From: Tetrapyrgos nigripes
Lineage: Eukaryota; Basidiomycota; Agaricomycetes; Agaricales; Campanellaceae
Assembly: GCA_013368315.1 (NCBI GenBank)
Contig: JAACJM010000118.1
Location: 62,001 to 126,000 of the forward strand
Direction: 5' to 3'
DNA: 64,000 nt
Both the position numbers and the translations under genes were made by a program. Of the stretch, positions 11,717 through 22,539 are shown one piece after another. Below the pieces are notes generated by a model. It made no database searches and was not told the origin of the DNA. It worked only from the letters and a program-made list of their open reading frames with translations. Numbering within the stretch: position 1 is the stretch's first letter; the number at the start of each line of letters is the position of its first letter.

Positions 11717-12240
11717 ATGTCTATCCATGAGTCCGACCAGTCTATATCTGGGTTATGTTCTTCCAACCAGTCGGTACTGAGGATTATATCGTGATCTCCA
11801 ATGTCCGTTACATAGAATTCGGCCTTTTCTTCGTGGTATGCGACGCCGTCTCGGGAATAGATATGAAGGTTTTGGATGGTATATTCTCTCACCCATCCCA
11901 TGGTGTTTTCAGAGCCGTCGACGTTTCAGACTGGGAACGGATTTTTGATGGGAAGAAGGGTGAGTTGATGTTTTTGTGCGAATTGGCCGTTGATAATTAT
12001 GCCTTCTGCACCGCTGTCTATTAGAGCGTTTGCGTCGATTTTTCTGCCAGTAAGTTTGCCGATTAATTCAGTTTTGAGTGTGATTGATGGTGTCTGTCTG
12101 TTACAAGTGATTGCTGACATTTTTATTTTTGAAGGAAAGACTCGCTCAGTAGAGGGGTATAACACACTATATCGATTGTTCTTTAACTGTCCGGTGTACT
12201 GTTCTACTCCTACTGACGACGTAGCAGAGGAGTGATTCAA
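11717..12240 (-). pseudogene. Gypsy aspartic protease region (one stop)
   Basis: Minus-strand frame with the retropepsin motif ANALIDSGAEGIIING (DSG catalytic triplet) and, after an in-frame TGA at 11926-11928, NVDGSENTMGWV ... IILSTDWLEEHNPDIDW. The stop sits in the usual PVRNVDG-like motif at the Arg position, again consistent with CGA to TGA. The protease would cleave the Gag-Pol polyprotein. The frame leads directly into the RT linker once the nested insertion is removed. Confidence 0.8.
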
Positions 12241-12431
12241 AAATCCAATTTAGACATGACGTCTTTTAAATAGACGGTTGCTTGTTCCTTTTCTTCTCCT
12301 TCTAGTCCTTTAACCCTGTTAACCATGTCAGAGATTTCCTTGATCGTGTTTCTGGATGAGGATGCCTGAGCTACTGTTACCAGTGGTGGAGGTGCGGTTT
12401 CGGCTGTTCGAACAGCGCGAGAAGGGAAAGT

Positions 12432-13760
12432 TCAGGAAGTGTTTTGAGATGACGTCCTCGGGTATGTTGGACATTCATTGCTCATGTGTCCGGTTTGTCT
12501 ACACGCAAAACATGCTCCTAATTTTCGGAGTCGGTCCCTTTCATCAGGTGTCAGCTTAGGCAGTGGGTTGAAAGACGAGTTAGCACCTGGTCCCATATTC
12601 ATGAGCGCATTGACGCTCGCTACCGTTCTTCCCTGAGACGGACCTGGGCTACTTTTCGACGTTGAAGTAGTTTTCCAGCGTCCTTGTCTTTCTCGTTCCT
12701 TTAACCACTCTAAGTGAAGCTCCACAGCTCTTTCCTTGTACTCCTCGAAGTCATCCCACTTTGGATACGTCCTTCCAACTGCTTCTCGAAGCTTGGGTGG
12801 TAACCCATCCTGATAGAATTCCAACAATGCTGCTTCTCTGAACTCGGACTCTTCTCCATGTGTATCGAAGATGCTGTTGTAGCTGCTGATATCCATCCCC
12901 TTCATTCTAGCAAACTTGATTTTTGTTCTCGCCACATCTTCCAAAGCAAGAGCTTTGAAGTCCCTTTTGAATCTATTGCGTATCTGTTTCAAGGTTATCC
13001 ATCTCCATTCACCTGGTGTACTTGCCAAGCTTTCATCCTCCTCATCTGCATCTCGTTCTATTAGTCTCTGCGTTGCCCAGTCTCCTCCTTTTTCTCCCGT
13101 GAAGAATGACAGGAATAGTGAAACCTGACTTTCCTCGGTCGGGTACTTTCCTTTATTCATGCGTAGATAGTTATTGAACAGGGCCAGCCATCGTTTTGCC
13201 TCACTACGTTCTCCGTTGAAGGGATCTGGTTTCCTTCCTCGTTCGGAGGTTCCATTCGACCCGATGGGAGGCGTATCAGCCATGACTGAATTGTTCGGGT
13301 CTGATGGATTTGGAGAAGGAGGTGTAGGAGGACGACGAGGGGCTACAGATGGTCCTTCGGCAGACGGAATGATGGGCGAAGAAGGTGGGGAAGTGGGATT
13401 TTCTGGTTCTGATGGGTTATTGGGAGGGGTTTCTGGTGCCGGGTTAGATCCGGAAGGTTGGTTGGTAGGTGTAGAGGATCCTTGTTCCGATTCTACTGCA
13501 GGTTTAGGTTTTGGGTGTGCTTTTTGAATCGCAAGTTCTTGGAGTTGGGTTATAACGTGTAGCCCGTTCAGGATTTTTTCAGTGGGAAGTTTTTGAGTGT
13601 TATATCTGTTTAGGCACAGTTGTATGGTGCACGGAGTCCAAGGATCGTCAACGTCTTCGGCGAAGTAGGCGGCGTCTTGGGATGATGAGGGATGGAATAC
13701 GTGTGGTCGGTCGGCACACTGAAGGTTTGGGTCTGCAGATGCGGTTCGTCGACTGGTCAT
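12432..13760 (-). CDS. gag: Gypsy Gag polyprotein
   Basis: Intact minus-strand frame of 442 codons starting MTSRRTASADPN. The N-terminal third contains a Pro/Ser-rich linker. The middle has the retrotransposon Gag fold signature (NGERSEAKRWLALFNNYLRMN ... FFTGEKGGDWATQRL). The C-terminus has a CCHC zinc knuckle CFACRQTGHMSNEC (C-x2-C-x4-H-x4-C) just before the end. Gag forms the virus-like particle and binds element RNA. It is the only full-length open frame left in this copy. The frame upstream (13776-14222) ends in TGA 15 bases away and may be an N-terminal extension. Confidence 0.9.
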   Translation of the reverse strand: MTSRRTASADPNLQCADRPHVFHPSSSQDAAYFAEDVDDPWTPCTIQLCLNRYNTQKLPTEKILNGLHVITQLQELAIQKAHPKPKPAVESEQGSSTPTNQPSGSNPAPETPPNNPSEPENPTSPPSSPIIPSAEGPSVAPRRPPTPPSPNPSDPNNSVMADTPPIGSNGTSERGRKPDPFNGERSEAKRWLALFNNYLRMNKGKYPTEESQVSLFLSFFTGEKGGDWATQRLIERDADEEDESLASTPGEWRWITLKQIRNRFKRDFKALALEDVARTKIKFARMKGMDISSYNSIFDTHGEESEFREAALLEFYQDGLPPKLREAVGRTYPKWDDFEEYKERAVELHLEWLKERERQGRWKTTSTSKSSPGPSQGRTVASVNALMNMGPGANSSFNPLPKLTPDERDRLRKLGACFACRQTGHMSNECPTYPRTSSQNTS

Positions 13761-13775
13761 ATACCAACTTTCTTT

Positions 13776-14222
13776 TCAAGCCAGGTAATTGGGCCCTAAG
13801 ATAAAAGAGGATGCTAGACTGTATTTGGGGGAGGGTGATGATGGAGAGTAGTCGAAGTTTTCCCTAAAGAATAGAGGTCCTTTGATCTGAACCACTATTT
13901 CTCCTGTATCGAAGTCCTCTTTCACTGTTATGTATGAGAACGTTGAGAGGACTACGTCACATGAGATAAGTTTCCACACCCAACGTCTTGTACAAACGAA
14001 GTGTCGGTCGAAGCTCCAAGGGTTCTCTTGTATCTTTCTTCTGTGAGAGACACAGTATTCGGCGTACAAGAGGTAACGAGGAAGGGGAAATGGGACCCGT
14101 TCGTAGTCACGAGGGTTTATAGTGGGTTCGATACGGATTCGAGGATGTGGGGTAGACAGGATGAAAGGAATACAAAAGGAGTTGAGAATAGAGGTGAATG
14201 GGATAGAAGAGGAAAGACTCAA
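13776..14222 (-). other. Leader ORF between the 5' LTR and gag
   Basis: A 148-codon minus-strand frame starts 34 bases inside the LTR and ends in TGA just before gag. It contains Arg/Trp-rich stretches (RHFVCTRRWVWKL) but no domain I recognise. It may be the original Gag N-terminus cut off by a CGA-to-TGA change, or non-coding leader RNA that is open by chance. Confidence 0.35.
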
Positions 14223-14255
14223 ATAGTGAGGTGGGTGTATGGGAGTTCATTCAAG

Positions 14256-14772
14256 TGTCAAGGTTGTCGGTACACTTAATAACCACCCAAGTCACACAAT
14301 ACGAGAGAGCCGTTTTACAAGAGAATAGATTGATCGAAAGAGGTAGAGAGATAGAGAGATAGAGAGGTAGTAGGCTGACTAGGTTCTACACTGTGTAGTA
14401 AAAGTACAGAGTGGAGACGAAGTGAACGAACTAAGGAATAGGTTACAAGGATCACTGGTATATAAGTAAAATATGAACAGATGGGAAAGAGTAAGTAATA
14501 ATAGACGATATCATATGGAAATGTCAAGGGCAAGAGAATAATAAGTCAAATATGGATAGATGAAGGTACTGGATCATACGGAGTGATTGACAGTGAGAAT
14601 GTCCATGGAGATAGGAATCGGAGGAGATAAGAATGTGAGTCATAGATCTAGAGAGATGGTAACTATAGACGATGATGAGAAATGGTTGATGTTTATGGGG
14701 TTAGAGTGGGAAGTAGATAGTAAAGGGAAAAGAATAGAAAGGAAATGAATAGGCGGGGAGCGATTCATGACA
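14256..14772 (-). repeat. LTR at the right end (5' LTR of the minus-strand element)
   Basis: Direct repeat of 3557-4073, 517 bp, with TG...CA ends. It is followed by the target duplication TCAAC at 14773-14777. Transcription of the element would start in this LTR and run toward lower coordinates. Confidence 0.93.
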
Positions 14773-14777
14773 TCAAC

Positions 14778-15157
14778 CAGATTTGTACATGCTGGATTTC
14801 TCGGAACAAAGAGAGAGCTGGCCTCAAGAAGTACCCCTCTCTACTATATTGAGCTGCACGTCCGCTTACCGTCAGAAAACCATCTATGTCCCTCCTCGAT
14901 GTTGTGCTTGTTGTGGTTGTGATGACTTTGAACACTCAGGCCAGTTTATCGCTGTATCTGATTTTCCTAGTCTCGCACTGTTGAAACAAGTTGATCCTTT
15001 TATCAAGTCTCATGCTTCTCCAGATACTTTCACTTATGCCGACTCCTCTTTAAATGGCGCGTTGCTCTCAAAAAAGGGTGTGCTTTTCACTGATGACGGT
15101 CTCAGAGTGTATTTGTGTAATCCGTGTATCTCATCGCTTTCGAAAACCATGTAAATA
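14778..15157 (+). pseudogene. 3' part of the decayed DUF6570-type gene
   Basis: Resumes immediately after the Gypsy target duplication. The frame reads LYMLDFSEQRESWPQEVPL, then a cysteine pair CCACCGCDDF, then SLNGALLSKKGVLF and LCNPCISSLSKTM before TAA. The spacing C-x2-C ... LN..LL..KGV ... LCNPC is characteristic of DUF6570, a putative zinc-binding region seen N-terminal in fungal Helitron-type helicase proteins. The usual continuation after the second Cys pair is missing, so the locus was already truncated. It is either a host domesticate or a Helitron remnant. Confidence 0.5.
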
Positions 15158-15299
15158 AAGCGAGTCTGCCTATACTACTTACCTGGAGTCGGGGGTGGCG
15201 CACCTGTGCGCCGTTGAGATTGGAAGAAAATTTGCAGCGGCGTGGCGTGGTGGTCCTAGACGATGATGTCATCTTAGACTCATCGGAGATTGAACTGGG

Positions 15300-15560
15300 G
15301 TAAAGTGCCATCGCTTCGCGTGGCAAGCTACGAGGCCCTCAGATCGGGGAGGAAGCAAGGAGGAAGACAAGGAGCACCCTGATGCTGCCTACGCTGCCTT
15401 GGTTATGCATTTGTCCGAGGAAGCCGTGAACGACATCATGATGGTCTCGACCGTGATTCCACATGAGCGCTTGCCGAGCGCCAACGAATAGGGGTGGGAG
15501 TTTGAACCCGTGGAAAAGTTTTCGAGGTCGACCTAAGTTAACTCAGCCGGCATCGGCATC
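15300..15560. mobile_element. Short non-autonomous element, TTACGAGGCCC family
   Basis: Shares the terminal hairpin block GCCATCGCTTCGCGTGGCAA plus a TACGAGGCCC word (15308-15338) with the insertion at 23951. It also shares the far-end block TTTTCGAGGTCGACCTAAG TTAACTC (about 15515-15545). The interior has diverged. The rest of 15160-15820 shows no gene. Confidence 0.55.
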
Positions 15561-15827
15561 TCCAAAGTTGAAAGGATATCGCTCTCTTTCCATCTGGAGT
15601 CAGAGCCAAGTGGAGAGCTGATAAAATCCCACCTGGAGGATTTCCATGTGTATCTGCCCTTTACAGGTGAAGTATTTCGTGAAGTGAAACGATTTTGATA
15701 ATTTCGCGTTTTCTTTTAAGTACAATCTGAAGGCTTTGGTTACATATTTATCTAATCGTGAAGAATGGATGTTGCTGTCAGAATAAGAAAGAATTCAGAT
15801 AGCCACACCTGTAACGTAACTCGATCG

Positions 15828-18265
15828 CTAAGCTCCAAAGATGAGCGTCTCGAGCAAAGGATTGGAGAATCGTTCCCGCGTCTCGACCAGTGAACTCCCC
15901 CTCTTAGACGTGATCTTCGACAGCATATCCACAAATTGCTTGATCTCCTCCGGATACGCATCGTTCCTCAAATAATCAATCACATCCTTCCCTCTCACCT
16001 TCAGCCCCTGCCACTCCTTTGCCCAATGCGGACGAATATTGAGCGGCTTTCCATCCGCGTCAGTATAACTCGCCCACATGTCGACAACTTGCTGTTTAAA
16101 TGCGCTCCATTCACCGTCCTTTGAGTTCCGGGTGGTGAGAACCTCGATGGAGATTGTACCGAGGTTGTTATACTGTTGTGGGGCTAGGAGAACGTTGGAC
16201 GAGCCTGTGAGGCGCATTTCAAGAGTGACGCGCATGGGGCAGGTGTCAGTGTTCTTGTAGAATGCGGTGATACCATCCCACCTATGTGATCGATTAGTTT
16301 GATCTGGGATATAATTACTGCAGTGAATAAGGGTACGCACCATGCACGCTGGATGACAGCATAATTCCTGGTCGTTCCCCCTTTTACAGCAGGAATAGGT
16401 ATCTCCCATTCCGAGTCTAGGCATCGCATGTTCTCTGTTTGAATAAGTTATTAGCAAAGAATCAGCTATCGGCTCCTATAGATTTTGAGAACTTGTTGAT
16501 GCACGTACGGATGCCACGCCTAAAGTGTAAGGCCTCGCTGACATAGGTCTTGATTGCATCCTTTGCATTTGGGACGTCGGGCATTTGGAGCATGCCGATA
16601 GCTCCGAAGATCCATGCCTGTAGCCTGCCAGGAAGCCTCTTGAAAACCGACCAGTTGTTGATTAGTTCGGCAAACAGGCCTTCCAGCTAGCGAGAAAGTT
16701 CAAGCAAGTGAATTAGCACATGGTTGAAGATTTCTTACCCATTGGAGCCCAGCCTGAAAGTTACTAGGGTACGGCCCGAGCTTGTCCGTCGTCGTGAACT
16801 CGGCACGCGTCCACACGTTCACCCATACCTCATGCTGGAACGGAAACCAGAACCACTCTACGTAGTATTGGTTCTCAATCGCATCCTGGAAAGCTTTCTG
16901 TGCCTTCTGAAGATCTTGTGGTGTATATCGAGACATGTCTATCTCTGAAGGGACGGGATAATTCGGCGGTGGGGGGATGGCTAGCTGGACTGGAATTTTT
17001 TGCGGTTGCATCACTGCTGTCTGCATCTTGTCGACGCGTAAAGTGACGCTTAACACGACTCCGAGTAGACCGAAGCATCCTGATGCCGCACGAAGCTCTT
17101 CTGGGTCACTGACAGTTTGAATGTTGCCCTGTGGATCGACGTATTCAACCTCCGCGACGAGGTCGGATAGTGTGCTCGTTGTGATACCTGCTCCGTGACA
17201 GATGGGAGCATTGGACCCTCCGAATGTGATCTCAATCTGTACATCAGGTTCGTTTAGTACTTATTTCATTCTGATCATACCTAAAGTATCTCACCATGAT
17301 GACATTAAGAGGGAGTGCCACGGTTTTTTTTTCGAGGCACCATTCCCGGAATTGGTCGTTCGTAGTCCCGGCAGCGATCCTAGCTAGGTATTGCCCACCG
17401 CTCTTGGAGACCTCGATACCTTGAAGATCTGAATTTTTATCGACGATTAAGAAGGATGGTAGATGTATGGTCGTAGATAGTGGGAGGAGGATCACGATGA
17501 TGTCTCCATCAGCAGCGTAGAAATCTCTTTGATAGAAAGTGAGTCATATATGCTAATGGTTCTACGTATACCACTTACCCCCACGTATGTCTAAATCCAG
17601 CTACTCTGACGCGTTTGTTTACAGACGGACCGCTCGCCCACTTGACAAGATTCTGGACCCCGACTCTGGTTCTCGCAGTGAAGGTGTAACTAGGTTTGTT
17701 CTTGACAGTGAGCCCCCAATTCTGGAATGCTAGGTCTGGGATATAGACCATATCCTTGCCGTCGCCTTCCTTTACATCAGGAAAATCTTGACCCTTGGCC
17801 GCTACGAGCTTGAGAAAATCCTGATAGACGAATGATGGTTTCTTCGGGATTGAATTTAGCTCGTTAGAGTCCTGCGGAGCACTGATGCGACCTGTTTTAT
17901 CGTAATGTTCCATAAATATGGTAGAATTCGGGCCGTTGGATTCCCGGCTATTCACGTTCAGGTCAAGGTCCACTGGTCAGCTTATTGCTAGGGAGAAAGA
18001 TGACTCTTGGTTGGACGACTCACGCATCTTCAACATGACTCGCTAATGCCCTACCAACAGCTTTAAGCTCGTCGTCTGCCCTATCCTTGTAAAGAGCGTG
18101 CAACTCGTCGTTCTGATGCACCAACTGCCAAACATCGTAGAAAAGCTTGGCGTTCGACCATGAACCACCCTGTAAATCTCTGAGGATGTTGTACAGAGGT
18201 TTGAGCTCTGGGTTGTTGTCGCATTCTTTGCTGAACTCTTTGAGGAGATCTTGACTTGGTGACAT
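15828..18265 (-). CDS. FAD-linked oxidase (PCMH-type FAD domain, lactone-oxidase-like C-terminus)
   Basis: Multi-exon minus-strand gene. I take ATG at 18265 (MSPSQDLLKEF); an in-frame ATG exists at 18343. Exons encode an N-terminal region, then the FAD-binding segment KRVRVAGFRHTWG joined to DFYAADGDIIVILLPLS. The His in FRHTW is where related lactone oxidases attach FAD covalently. Further on are GGSNAPICHGAGITTSTLSDL and ASGCFGLLGVV, then a C-terminal region with IRPHWAKEW, resembling the HWAK motif of D-arabinono-/gulono-lactone oxidases. The protein probably oxidises a sugar-lactone or alcohol substrate with O2; the substrate is unknown. Splice signals are clear at most junctions. The join near 17975-18020 leaves the frame off by one, so either my acceptor is wrong or there is a 1-bp indel. 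Confidence 0.8.
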
Positions 18266-18429
18266 TGCTTCCGTGTCGGGATGGATCAGCAGAAGCCAGT
18301 AGGACACCTTTATACCCCTCAGCCTGGGGTTAATGCGGGGCAAGTTCTTTCCATATCCGATGTAGCTTTGACAGGCAGCTCGATGCCGCGAGAAAGTGGA
18401 GTGGTCTTGGGGCTTGAGGGACCGACCTC

Positions 18430-19380
18430 ACGCCTGCGATGTATTAGCAAGTAATTCTTCCGACCCTAAATATTCGGGACACCACGCAATTGATTGACCA
18501 GGTAGCTTCAGCCTTTGGTCCGCTCCAGTGTACGGGCATCATGATTGCTTCCTTCAACGTCACTAATAGTTTAGGGACATATATGTCGGTCGCAGTCTAG
18601 TCAGTCAGTCATGGCATGCATATTTTTGTTTTGTTATTGTTGCCGTGGGTCCCCAATGTACTCCTCCGAAGCTCGTTGAGATGTATATTACAAGGCCGAA
18701 GAATGAGGACGAGTTCTTTACACTCTCTTTCTGCTTGTGGCTATGTCTATTCGGTAACTGGTTATTCCCGTTCCCGTTGCCGTTTCTTTATACATTATAT
18801 CAGCTCTATTTGTCCACAGCTTCGTAGTCAGGCTGTAGGCAAACAACTGCGTCTGCGTCTTCCTTTCTATTATACACACCCATTTTTCATTGACTATCTT
18901 TACTGGACTGGTGTGTGTCTAGCATCCTTAAGCTCACCGGACTCGTTCTCGCCACACTTCGGTGCTGGCCCACACCCCCTTCACATAATCGAAACCTTCT
19001 CTGATTGACAGCTTGAACAGAACATTCGGTACAAAGCTGTCGTTGGTTCAATTCCCGGAAGCACCCATTTCGGGCCCGTGGATTCTGCCCTTCATTCGAA
19101 TCGACGGCCGAGGATCGAAACTGGCGTGGGAAACCAGAATCGATTCGGGGTCTTCCATATAAGGACATTCTCTTCCAGACCTGAGAGACCCGGAAGGAGA
19201 TTGCCTCGAACGGGAGGTAATGTAACAATCTGTTGCTCCATATATAGCACCTGCGACGGTATTCACACATACCGAATATTGTGGCCTTTTGGTCCAATTG
19301 GAGGTTGGGTCTCATCACAGGCTGACCTAATCCTTTACATTGAAGTTCTTTCGATCGAATATCTGAGAGGTAAGTGCATG
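18430..19380. other. No supported gene
   Basis: Upstream region of the FAD oxidase gene and downstream flank. A 167-codon minus-strand frame at 18887-19390 and a plus-strand frame at 18616 have no family resemblance or exon context. I treat them as chance. Confidence 0.45.
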
Positions 19381-19402
19381 TACTGCACAAGGCCTAAATG
19401 AG

Positions 19403-19640
19403 GGAGATGTGGGCCACCACTGCATGGGGCAATGACGAGGCCCAAAGGAAAGGGGTAAGTGGCGTAAATTAGCGCCGCCAACTGTCAACTGTTTGATACC
19501 GGTCTCTATCAGATTCCGAGCCGGAAATTAGTAAGAAAATCTCGAGAAAATCGCATATGAGTTCAAAAGCATAACACCCGCAAAACTGAGCTTGTAATAA
19601 TGAATCAGCGGCTTGTGCAGGACTGCTTTGTTTTATGCTT
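19403..19640. mobile_element. Short non-autonomous element, TTACGAGGCCC family
   Basis: Contains the end block GGGCCACCACTGCATGGGGC followed by AATGACGAGGCCCAAAGG (19411-19448). It also has the internal block CGAGCCGGAAATTAGTAAG plus AAAATCTCGAG (about 19518-19545), both shared with 57393-57589 and, inverted, with 29195-29360 and 61483-61665. The second terminus is not clear. Confidence 0.6.
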
Positions 19641-19989
19641 TTTGCGTGCATTTCGAGATGGGGGCGGTAGGAAATATTGAAGCGAGGATTATATTCGAGA
19701 TGGGTGGCCAGCAGTACAAGACAAGTTGATGTTGCGAGACATCAAGGAAAGAAAGATATGTCAGATATCAAGACGCGAAGTGCGAAACCAAGGGTACCCA
19801 GAACCTGATATCACCTTGGGGGGACTCGGAGGGGGGTGGGTGTAGGGGACCACCCACCCCATTAGCAACTCTTCCACATCTTCCTTCGTTAGGGTCTCCC
19901 GCAACTTCTGCTCACAGGAAGGAGGAGGTTGGGTATCATGGTATACAAATGGTTTGTGAGGTGGTGACTATATCATGGCCTCTTACATT

Positions 19990-20720
19990 GGGCAAGAACT
20001 GGTGAATGTCTTCAGAGTCATTTTTGGTTGTATTTTCCCTGTCTCTTCTTCTTACTCTTTCATCTTCGTTTTTTTTTGGTTTTACCTTCAGGCATTTTGG
20101 TGCTGGTCTTCAGTTTCCTTCTTCGACCTCTTCGTTCTTTTATTCGCCTTCCTCTACTCATTTTACTCTTGGTTTATTCTCGCCCTTCTCCCTTTCCCTT
20201 CCATTCTCTCATCTATACCCATACCTGTCCTCATCTATGCGCATCCCCAATCGCTTGACCCATCGCATTGGCTACCGATATCCCGTCCGTATCAATTAAT
20301 ATCCTGTCCTTTCCCTCGTATTCGTTATTCGTATTCTTTTCTCATACTCGGGCTTCCTTTCCTCGTTTTCTTCCTTCTCCTTCGTTTATGTTTATATTTT
20401 TCCTTCCCATTGTGATTGTCGTCGTTCGTTCCTTGTTCGTTTCCCGTTTTCTTTCTCCCCTTTCGCCTTCCCCCTTTCCTTTTTTATGTTGGCGTTTGGT
20501 TCTTCTATCTTCCATCAGTTGTCTATCATTCTCTTTGTTCTCATTATCTACAGTGTACGCTAACTGCTTCACCCTTCCACCCTTCTAGCTCTCCTCTCCT
20601 ACCCCCCTCACGAGGCCTCACTGTTCTCTCCCACTCTCGACCTCGAACACCAACCAAAACAATATCTATCATTACCTCTCCTCTTCTCTATCTCCCAAGA
20701 ATCAAGAATCCTTCGTGACT
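19990..20720. repeat. Long pyrimidine-rich (CT) tract
   Basis: The plus strand is strongly biased to C and T over about 700 bp (long runs such as TTCTTCTTACTCTTTC). The bias produces several overlapping open frames on both strands that have low-complexity, non-protein-like composition. It may be a promoter-type CT tract or decayed simple sequence. No gene start can be tied to it. Confidence 0.6.
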
Positions 20721-21221
20721 TTGGCTTCGGCTTCAGCTTCAGATGTACAATATATACCTCTATACCTCTATTAGTATTCAAGTTCGCTCTACACGCTGCC
20801 GTTAGGAATAGCAAAACCAAATTAATACTATGGAGCCTGTGACTCTGACTTGTTGTACCTTCTCTTTTCTATCTCGCCTTTTTTGTCTTCTGTAGTTTAC
20901 TGACCACAAATCACTGAGAAAAGTCTGAATATATTCTTCTGGGTCTGTCGGAAGATCATATGCAAGGTTTGGACTATGATTACTTGAAAGCCTTCATACA
21001 GTATCAAATATGCCTCTGCCTCTGTACAATAGCCACCGTCATCGTGTGTAACGGTTCCTCTCAGCTCGGACCTAGACATACGAGTAGACCTCTTTCTATT
21101 CTGTGAAATAGATGATAGGGAGGTACAAAGTACGCGACGATGGTCAGACAAGAAGGAAAGTTATTATGTAAGTAATTGACAAGGAAAATTTAGAGGGACA
21201 GATAACTGAGATGATAAGATA

Positions 21222-22220
21222 CTACCCTATATGGAACAACCCCTTACATCGTGTCCACAAACTTCTTTTCGACAACCTATTCACTCGCTCCGTTCCCCGA
21301 TGATCATTTTCAAAAGGAGATTTTTGGGCAATTCTCCGATAGTCAACGTAATCCGTCGACAGAAAGAGGTTTAACGCGCCTACGTCGACATCTTCTCTTA
21401 CCAAATAGCCATACGGCGGGGTCCCGCTGGATCCGTACCCTATGGTCAGACAATCGTGAGCTGGAAGGGGTGTTTCGGTCATTCCATTTTTGGCAGTGGG
21501 TGGAAGGAAGTATAGTAACGTGAATAGGGGCACAGCAAGAAGCTAGAGTTTGGCGTACCGATACTCAAATCATTAAAATCAAAATCAAACGATGCGTACA
21601 GATTCAACCCGGTCTTGTTCGTGATCTTGTATCCATATGCAGGCAACTCCACCACCTCCTCCTCATTCTGTGCTCCATCTATGCCAATCGTGATTACTCC
21701 CCCAATATTCAGATTCTTCCCTTCAGGACCTGGAACGAGGATGTCCTCAAAGCTGGACAAGTCTTCAGATTCTTGTAATTGAAAACACTCTATCTCGATA
21801 TTCTTTCCTTCGATGATACGTCTGGATTTCGAGTCGGCCGAGCAATTGAGATGGTGGTAGAAATGTGCTGCGCTTCTCAGGATTTTATGGATTCTTTCTG
21901 CCGAATCTGCTTCATCTAGGGGAATATCGAAAGGCATCCTAGTGACCCATGCTGACGACAAAGCGGAGAATTCAACACGACGCGACGCTATCATGTGCTG
22001 AGAATTTTCGCTTCCAGTCACGTCATCCGTCGTTTCAAGGCTTCACTTGATACCACCACCCACCTTGTGCGACGTTGTATATTTCCAAAGACCTCTGGGC
22101 AAACTTAAATTTCGGATTTTTCAGTGCCATTTTTGCTCGCTCGGGTCTACTCCATATGGGACCGATTTGAAGCCGAACAGCCATATGGAGTAGCTTCGGC
22201 GCCGAGCATAAATTCGTCAT
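21222..22220 (-). pseudogene. C-terminal fragment of an Agaricomycete caspase-domain-type protein
   Basis: Minus-strand frames read RIHKILRSAAHFYHHL, then ILVPGPEGKNLNIGGVITI, then YGYKITNKTGLNLYASF plus DFNDLSI, and after a frame change PPTAKNGM, TIGYGSSGTPPYGY, DVDVGALNLFLSTDYVD and AQKSPFE. This order matches the conserved C-terminal region that follows the peptidase C14 domain in many mushroom proteins. The upstream piece KMALKNPKFKFAQRSLEIYN (22035-22220) may belong to the same gene. No caspase domain with His/Cys dyad is visible. The DLSI to PPTAKN link needs a frameshift near 21500-21560, since no good acceptor is present. It is probably a truncated relic, although a distant upstream exon cannot be excluded. 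Confidence 0.6.
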
Positions 22221-22539
22221 CTATGTTTGCCCAAAAGATCTTTCCAGATGTGCATTGCCGCCCAAGGTGACCGTAATTCGTTGATCCCGTTCTATGCGTA
22301 TGCCTACTTTTCCAGGGAATTACAACGACATGACACTAGTGGAGGTGTACGGAAGATAACGACGTTGGGATTTAGAATAGAGACCTTGCGCAGAGCCAAC
22401 GGTTGCGCAGATTTGAATTGATATGGCTGGCTATGACGTCATTTCCAATTCAAATCTGCGCAACAGTTGGCAGCCGTTGGCTGAGTCTCATCAGCCTTCG
22501 AGTCTACGTCGATGGCTTCTGTCAACCATACCCCGCTGC

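Larger units (their letters stand above)
3557..14772 (-). mobile_element. Ty3/Gypsy chromovirus LTR retrotransposon with a nested insertion
   Basis: Two 517-bp LTRs (3557-4073 and 14256-14772) begin TGTCAAGG and end CATGACA. They are flanked by the 5-bp target duplication TCAAC (3552-3556 and 14773-14777). Coding order on the minus strand is gag, protease, reverse transcriptase, RNase H, integrase, chromodomain, which is the chromovirus order. Pol carries five in-frame TGA stops and at least one frameshift. It is also split by a 3.4 kb insertion at 8338-11716, so the element is not autonomous now. The LTRs differ at only a few positions by eye, suggesting a fairly recent insertion despite the inactivated pol. 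Without the nested insert the element is about 7.8 kb. Confidence 0.93.

Noticed and set aside
18887..19390. 167-codon minus-strand open frame
   Set aside because: No recognisable domain, no splice context and overlapping frames on both strands. It ends close to a short element, so I treat it as chance.
19975..20720. Several long open frames, including Phe/Ser-rich plus-strand and Lys/Arg-rich minus-strand products
   Set aside because: They arise from the strong pyrimidine bias of the region and have low-complexity composition unlike real proteins.
22035..22220. Separate small gene upstream of the caspase-type fragment
   Set aside because: It is on the same strand, directly upstream and has compatible composition. 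It is more likely an exon of the same relic.
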